This document shows positions 58,661 to 64,000 of a stretch of 64,000 nt of DNA, in pieces. A program made the translations under genes and the position numbers. Source of the DNA: Carallia brachiata. Lineage: Eukaryota > Streptophyta > Magnoliopsida > Malpighiales > Rhizophoraceae. Numbering within the stretch: position 1 is the stretch's first letter; every line of letters begins with the position of its first letter. A model generated the notes under the pieces. It was not told the origin of the DNA. It saw only the letters and a list, made by a program, of their open reading frames with translations, and did not search any database. Location: NCBI GenBank assembly GCA_021464245.1, contig JADCRB010000053.1, forward strand, positions 2,237,057-2,301,056, given 5' to 3'.

Positions 58661-59482
58661 TTAACTCATAAATGTCCCACCAGGCATGGTAGGTAACCCT
58701 CCTGATGAAACTTGTCCTTGAGAAACTAATTGCAATCACCCCGGGCCTTGAACATAAGCTTGTCCCATTCCTGTCCCAACCATTTGTTGCTGCTGTGGAA
58801 GTTGTTGCTGCAGCTGTAATTGCGGAAGTTGTTGCTGCAACTGAGGAAGCTGCTGCTGCTGTTGCAACTGAGGACGCTGCTGCTGTTGCTGTAACTGTGG
58901 AAGCTGCTGCTGCAACTGGGGAAGCTGCTGCTGTTGTAGCTGCGGTAGCTGCTGTTGTAGTTGAGAAATCTGTTGCTGCCGCTGCAATTGTGGAAGCTGC
59001 TGCTGATGCTGAAGTGACTGTTGCTGTTGCACCTGTGAGAGCTGCTGGTGTTGTAACTGTGGATGCTGCTGTTGTTGCATTTGCTGATGGTGTTGCTACT
59101 GCAATTGAGGCTTGCTGCTACTGACTAGATATCTGTGGCTTGAGCACAACCATATCCTGGTTTCATGAGCATTGACATTAATAAAGTGAACAGTATCCTG
59201 AAATATGATGTGGTTAATTCGCAGTCTTACTTTGTGGCCTAAATCATGTATAGTCCAGTAACAAAATATATGAAGACAACAATAAGCAAACCTTTAAGAA
59301 TATAAATAAATAAATAAAATAAATAAACTGTGCATACGGATACTTGGTTTTAAAAGTACCTTCAATACAAGAGGATTTGAAATATAAGATCTTACCCCAG
59401 TAAAAAGCATCCCTATCAATTGGTAGGCTTTGTTAGAAACATATAGTAGCAACGTCTGGGATGGTAGTTGGATGACTGCACA
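58661..59482 (-). pseudogene. MED25: 3'-terminal fragment of MED25 (Mediator subunit 25), broken
   Basis: Two exons of the MED25 C-terminus survive on the minus strand. Exon 59396-59482 encodes CAVIQLPSQTLLLYVSNKAY and QLIGMLFTG, the end of the PTOV/ACID domain. After a 239-base intron with GTAAG donor and CCAG acceptor, the exon from 59156 opens DMVVLKPQISSQ and runs into the Gln-rich tail (QLQQQ repeats, 58750-59080). It ends with MVGTGMGQAYVQGPG and MPGGTFMS at TAA 58661. Damage: an in-frame TAG after ISSQ, a frameshift entering the Gln tract and a TGA right after QGPG. The kept intron shows a DNA-level duplicate, not a retrocopy. The upstream VWA and middle domains are not found in the window. 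MED25 itself links transcription factors to RNA polymerase II. Confidence 0.82.
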
Positions 59483-59860
59483 CTGAGAAGAAAAACAAAA
59501 TACAATCAAATAGATTTGCCTAAGTTTAAATCTAGAACAAAGTCAAATGAAAACAGAATTATCATTAAAACCATTGGTGGGACATGAAATATTAGTTTCA
59601 CAAGGTTCACTATTCAGCGTTTTTTAGAGAATCTAGAATTCATTATCTTACAACTGAGGAAGCATGCATCACATTATGAGTTTCATCATAAAAAACCATA
59701 TTAAAATTTCTCATGGTGCTCAATAGGTTGTACAAGCAAACACACTTCATGGTGAAGCTTCAGTTAAAGTCATCTTCATGGAATTGGATTGCCGAAGTTG
59801 CAGCCTGTGCAGACTTTTCAAGGATTTTTTTTTTCCACTGTTAAAGAATACTGAATAAAA

Positions 59861-60026
59861 GGCGAGCCTGGTGTAATGGTAAGGTTATTCCATTCTGATA
59901 TGGAGGTTGCAGGTTTGGGCCGCAGTAACAACTTCTTTATAAAAACAAGGGTAAGATTGTGTACATGTGTCCCTCTCCCAGAAGCCTAGCATGGAGCTTC
60001 TTCGTACATTGGGACACTTTTTTTTT
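59861..60026 (+). mobile_element. Au-like SINE
   Basis: Head with pol III boxes: GCCTGGTGTAATGGTAAGG (A box) and GCAGGTTTGGGCCGC (degenerate B box). The body AAGGGTAAGATTGTGTACAT, CTCCCAGAAGCCTAGCATGG and CGTACATTGGGACAC is followed by a T run ending at 60026. The order and spacing match the widespread plant Au SINE, including its terminal T stretch. Target duplications not clear. Confidence 0.75.
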
Positions 60027-60779
60027 AGTTGAAGACTAACGCCAAGTTAAACAGATTATAATGACCTTTGAACAAAGAAAAAAAGACGATACACTCCAAG
60101 GACCCTGTCATTTGACACCAAGCAAAGTTGTTCTATGTCCATCCGGACATCACCCCTTTAAGTAGCATATACAGATTTTGACACGGTCAAGATGCTCGAT
60201 TGAGATAAGGGATGTATCCTTGGACAATCATAGGATGCAGAATACTATGCCTCTCCCGAACTGCTTATAAAAATCTGATCCTCCTTATTAAGCTAAAATA
60301 AGCCTAGGTGCAAAGAATGTCTGTATTTTAGAAAGAACAGAGTGGTGTTGAAGAAAAAGTAACTGACGATGGAAGGAAAGATCATTAGAATCATCAAATG
60401 AAATATGAATATTATATATATGTTGTCCTAGTTTATGAGACCAACTTGTCGAAATCTATGGATTCTTGATCTCCTTATGGATTGAACTGATGCCACAATA
60501 AAAATCCCCACTTTGTTATCCTAAATGTCCAGTTCACTAACAAGCACATGTTTTATTTGGATATGGGAAACTAAAGGTGCAATGGTAGAATGTCACCCTT
60601 ACAAGAAAATAGTATATGCTTTAAGTAATGATCAATGTGTATAATAGAGAACAGAAACAATAAAACAATGATGGCAACCAACAACAAAGCCTTAATCCTA
60701 AATTTAATGGGATCAGCTACATGAATCTTTCTACGTCATTTGATTCTAAAATAATTATGGCAACCAAACACAAAATTTA
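60027..60779. other. Intergenic
   Basis: No gene. The stretch 60672-60740 (CAACAAAGCCTTAATCCTAA ... GGGATCAGCTACATGAATC) resembles 48185-48245 in ClpS1 intron 1. It could be either the true left edge of the segmental duplication or an independent copy of a common repeat. Confidence 0.4.
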
Positions 60780-61579
60780 ATGACGAAATACATGAATAAG
60801 GGAGGACAAAAAAACACCAAAAAGTTCAACATGAGTCCAACAAATCATCATGGGCATTCCAACAATTAACTAGCCCAGACGATCAATCATAAAACTTGGA
60901 AAACTCTTGATGTTTACTTTGTCATCCAACATGTAAAAAGCACAACAATTTTCATTTTACTGCATACATATACAATTACATACTGACTCAAGTTACACTA
61001 CATTACACGCAATTAAACAGGAAGCTTAGCCCCAGAGAACCCATTTTTCACTCCTTTTTTTTTTTTTTAACTAATACAATCTATCTTGATATCTTCCAGC
61101 ATTGCTTTCCACTGAAGTTTTAATCTATAAAACAACAAAATAAAAAAAAAAACAAAAGGAAGGTTCCAGCCTGGCTGTCCTGGTTAAGGGCAGTGTGCCT
61201 CAACCACATGCGCTTACAATCCCCTCCTATGCCCCCGCCTCTCCCATCCTCAATCTCTACCATCCCAACAGCCGGACTAGCAGCTCGGAAAAAAATAAAT
61301 AAATAAATGACAAACTTGATAAAAATCAAAAATAAAAAACATGAAATAAATAAATAAAAAAAAAAGGGTATCGAACTAAACAATCCTAATGGGGGAAAAA
61401 TGCGAGCTTTTTCTAAATTGAACGCAAGCTCAGAGGAAAAAGAAAAGTACAGAAAGACGTAATATAAAGAAAGAAAAGAAAACAAAAAAAAAAAAAGAAA
61501 AATTGCGAGAGCAATAAAATTTAAGGGAATTTACATTGAGAAAGAGAGAAAAAGATGAAAAGATAAAGGAGAGTCGAAC

Positions 61580-61646
61580 CTTGTTTGGGATGGAAGAGGT
61601 GACGATTAGGTGAGAGAGCCAATCTCCCAGAAATCGCACTCTCCAT
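61580..61646 (-). pseudogene. Orphan duplicate of ClpS1 exon 1
   Basis: ATG at 61646 opens MESAISGRLALSPNRHLFHP, identical to ClpS1 exon 1 except His15 to Arg, and ends with the same AAACAAG/GTTCGA splice donor. No counterpart of ClpS1 exons 2 and 3 follows on the minus strand down to 59.5 kb; the next sequences are repeats and then the MED25 relic. Without a stop at the donor, read-through adds an unrelated T-rich intron translation. It therefore looks like a partial gene duplicate with a promoter but no body. Confidence 0.8.
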
Positions 61647-62095
61647 CTCTGTCTCTCTCTGTGTCCGGAAATCTGTTTAACAGTTTTTTTTTTTGGGCTG
61701 TATTTTTTTTTTTTAAACTCTTGCACTGTAAAAAATGAGAGGAAAAATAAATATAAAACCGATCAATTTACCAAAAAACAAAAGGAAAAAAAAAACTGGC
61801 GGTTAAGATTTGGGAATGTTAGTCAAAAATATTTTTTTTTGTGGGATTAAGGTAAAATTAAAAAAATATGAGTTGTTAAATTTAAAATAATTAAAAAATA
61901 AATTAATTATTAAATATATTATATGTTAATTTGTATTTTTTAATAAATTTACGTAATAATTTTATTTATTAATTAAAAAATATATTAAATTATAAAATAT
62001 ATAATAAAAATAATAATTATTATTTTTATTAACTATGTACCTTCATTATTAAAATGAAAAGGTAATACCTTTAAAATAAAAGTGTCATTACATCT

Positions 62096-62288
62096 CCAGA
62101 ATTGGGTATCTGCCCGAATATTTTTTTGTGCAACAAGACAGTAATTTTGTGCAACAAGACTGCTATTTGTGCAACAAAAAAAATACAGAAAAATAAAGAT
62201 TTTTTTTGTTACATAAAATATCAGTCTGGTTGCACAAAATCACTGTCTTGTTGCACAAAAAAATATTCAGGCAGATACCTGATTCTGG
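62096..62288. mobile_element. Foldback MITE, 193 bp, private to duplication copy 2
   Basis: Left end CCAGAATTGGGTATCTGCCC, then GAATATTTTTTTGTGCAACA. The right end read inverted is CCAGAATCAGGTATCTGCCT, then GAATATTTTTTTGTGCAACA. The arms stay similar for about 80 bases with only a few differences, leaving a short A/T-rich centre. GTGCAACAAGAC is repeated within each arm. It is missing in copy 1 at the matching place (about 49950-49960). Confidence 0.85.
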
Positions 62289-62334
62289 CAGCCTAATTTT
62301 TTCCTCATAAGTCCTCTCCTTTTCTTTTGTTTTT

Positions 62335-62450
62335 TTTTTTTTAATTTATCAGCTAGTTTAGTGGTTAGGAAGACTCTCCAGTGAACATGGTTGGAGAAGG
62401 TGAAAAACCATGCGGGGGTTCGTTGGCGGAGCAACAAGCTCCAACCACTC
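62335..62450 (+). mobile_element. tRNA-like (SINE-like) segment in the duplication
   Basis: AGCTAGTTTAGTGGTTAGGA (A-box like) and GCGGGGGTTCGTTGGCGG (B-box like) are about 65 bases apart. The matching sequence lies at about 50010-50110 in copy 1. No cloverleaf of a functional tRNA could be drawn, so a tRNA-derived relic is more likely than a tRNA gene. Confidence 0.35.
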
Positions 62451-64000
62451 GGGTGTTTTTTTTAAGTATTTTCCCAAGCATTTTTTCATTTGAACATTAA
62501 TATTGGGAATAAAAAAGAAAAAAGAAGAAGAGAATTCGTCTTTGATTTTCAAAATAAATTAATTCTCAGCAAAAAATTGAATTCGAAACTTTGGTTTTAG
62601 TTACCGTCTAGCCGTATTACTATTATGGACCATTAACCCGCGATAAAACTAACTTTATATTATTTCATTAGAATTCTCGTTCTCTCTCTTAGAATTTAAA
62701 AGTGAGGCTTAATATGAAAGTAAAGCTTTTAACCACCAGATATTCTTTGAGAAATCAAATTCAGGCGTGTTCGTAGTATTATTTGGATGTAAGTAAATTA
62801 ACCGCATTATTTGTTCTTGTTTATGTTCACTTTATATATTATGCATGAAAGTACGTTTAATTGAAACATTATGTGTTCGCAGTGCTATTTGAATGTAAGT
62901 AAATTGACCGCATTATTTGTTCTTGTTTATGTTTATTTCATATATCATGCATGAAAGTACGTTTAATTGAAACATTATGTTAAACCTGTTAAACCTTTTT
63001 AATTTTGTATTTAAATTTAAGTAATTATAATCTCATTCCCTAATCTTCAGCTTCTCTTATTAACTCAAAAAAAATTAATTATTAAATATAATCTAGTGAT
63101 CATAAAATTTATAATTTAAAGTGATACATATACGGAAATAAGTCATAACTAATGAGATCCCTGGACTGTTTCAGAGGGCCCAACTGATAGGTAGATCCAA
63201 TTTCTGAAAATATTAGGCCCTTTTCTTTTTTTTTTTTTAAATACAATAAATCTTTGCATTAATGTTAAAGCAGTCTGTATACAGAAGCAACGTAACTATG
63301 TGGAAAATACTTACACAAACTAATAAAACGCGGTCGAATTGACCCTTGACTAACATAGCATAAACCCGTTCAGACAACATGACGAACTGTGCTTGAACTT
63401 TCGGGTCTTAGACATATATATAAGTTAGATAAAATTACACGTAACAGTATTTATCTTATTTAAATAAATATGTGATAAAAATTGACTAAGTACACTCAAC
63501 AACTATTTTTTTAAAAGCTAAAGTATACAACTACGAATAGTAAAACATAAGCAGTCAGTACTCAACACTCATATAAAAATAATACGACAAAATTCATCAA
63601 GCTTGATCCAAAAGAGACGGACGAGTGGCAGAAGGTCAGGAGTGACAGCGGCAGACGCGGCGCTAGTGCCGTCGACAGAGGCAGCCAGCGGAGGGAGGTA
63701 AAGAGTCCATGGGAGCCGGCTCTGAATTGGTGATAGGTGCTAGTCCCCAGTGGCAGCAATGGCATTGCCACTAGCGCTAGGGACGGCAGAAAAGGCCTGA
63801 GGCAACAGGAGGTTGCGGAGGGGTTGTGGGTGCCAGATCTGAAGGACCGACTGTAGGGCCTTCTCCCCGACGGCAATGGTGGTGGCAGCGACAGCAGCGG
63901 TTGCAGCGTTGGCAGAGGCAAAAATGGTGGTTGTCATGAGAGGACTTCGGCTCTGATGGCTGGAAGGCCATTGGTGCTAGACCTACAATAATTCAAGTCA

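Larger units (their letters stand above)
60780..64000. repeat. Segmental duplication, copy 2 (runs off the window)
   Basis: Same orientation as 48610-51833, with frequent substitutions. It has the duplicated ClpS1 exon 1 (61580-61646) and the 193-bp foldback MITE (62096-62288) absent from copy 1, and lacks the 50248-50522 insertion. It also has an extra local duplication at 62764-62830 / 62873-62940 (GTTCGTAGTATTATTTGGAT vs GTTCGCAGTGCTATTTGAAT). The end lies beyond 64000. Confidence 0.88.

Noticed and set aside
58705..59124. 139-codon plus-strand Ala/Val-rich frame
   Set aside because: It is the complement of the MED25 Gln-rich repeat; triplet repeats keep all frames open.
59861..59945. Possible functional tRNA gene (A and B box present)
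   Set aside because: No acceptor stem or cloverleaf can be formed, and the following body matches an Au-type SINE.
61120..61726. Phe/Leu-rich minus-strand frames of 98-121 codons around the duplicated ClpS1 exon
   Set aside because: They translate T-rich intron sequence; only the first 22 residues from ATG 61646 correspond to protein-coding sequence.
1..64000. CRISPR arrays, operons, phage or bacterial genes
   Set aside because: Repeats present are transposon- or microsatellite-like, genes have spliceosomal introns, and no spacer-repeat pattern was seen on either strand.

Overview
The window is nuclear DNA from a flowering plant, most likely a eudicot. It is AT-rich and full of introns with GT..AG borders. 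Its genes are typical plant families (PLAC8/PCR, CTL choline-transporter-like, ataxin-10, plastid ClpS1, LHT amino-acid transporter), separated by LTR retrotransposons, MITEs and SINEs. I do not name a species. Exon borders were placed by hand from reading frame, splice consensus and family conservation.

Layout. 1-10.5 kb: an old tandem duplication carrying two four-exon PLAC8-domain PCR-like genes (plus strand, 689-1972 and 7793-8894). Copy A is interrupted downstream by a non-autonomous LTR element (2162-4527); copy B is followed by a MITE-like element (9658-10170). 10.7-16.1 kb: the first of three paralogues of a small acidic protein family, cut off by a decayed Ty1/copia element (11044-16070). 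17.8-18.45 kb: a 653-bp hAT-like element with 8-bp target duplications. 19-27 kb: SINE-like pieces, a possible proteinase-inhibitor relic, and the second (21131-22268, broken) and third (25985-26567, open) acidic-family copies. 27.96-33.53 kb, minus: a seven-exon choline-transporter-like gene. 35.25-36.13 kb: a GC-rich retroposon. 36.5-37.4 kb: an unexplained direct-repeat cluster. 41.33-42.94 kb, minus: ataxin-10 homologue. 47.11-49.45 kb, minus: ClpS1, N-degron adaptor of the chloroplast Clp protease. 48.6-51.8 kb recurs at 60.8-64.0 kb, so the first exon and promoter side of ClpS1 exist twice, but the second copy has no downstream exons. 53.6-57.08 kb, minus: an eight-exon LHT-type amino-acid transporter. 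58.66-59.48 kb, minus: a broken duplicate of the 3' end of MED25, next to an Au-like SINE.

The genes do not form a common pathway; they are ordinary neighbours in a plant chromosome. The window's interest is in recent structural evolution: two segmental duplications whose copies each gained private transposon insertions, a decaying lineage-specific gene family, and an orphan ClpS1 first exon that keeps its start codon, frame and splice donor. I found no CRISPR array, operon or other prokaryote-like system.
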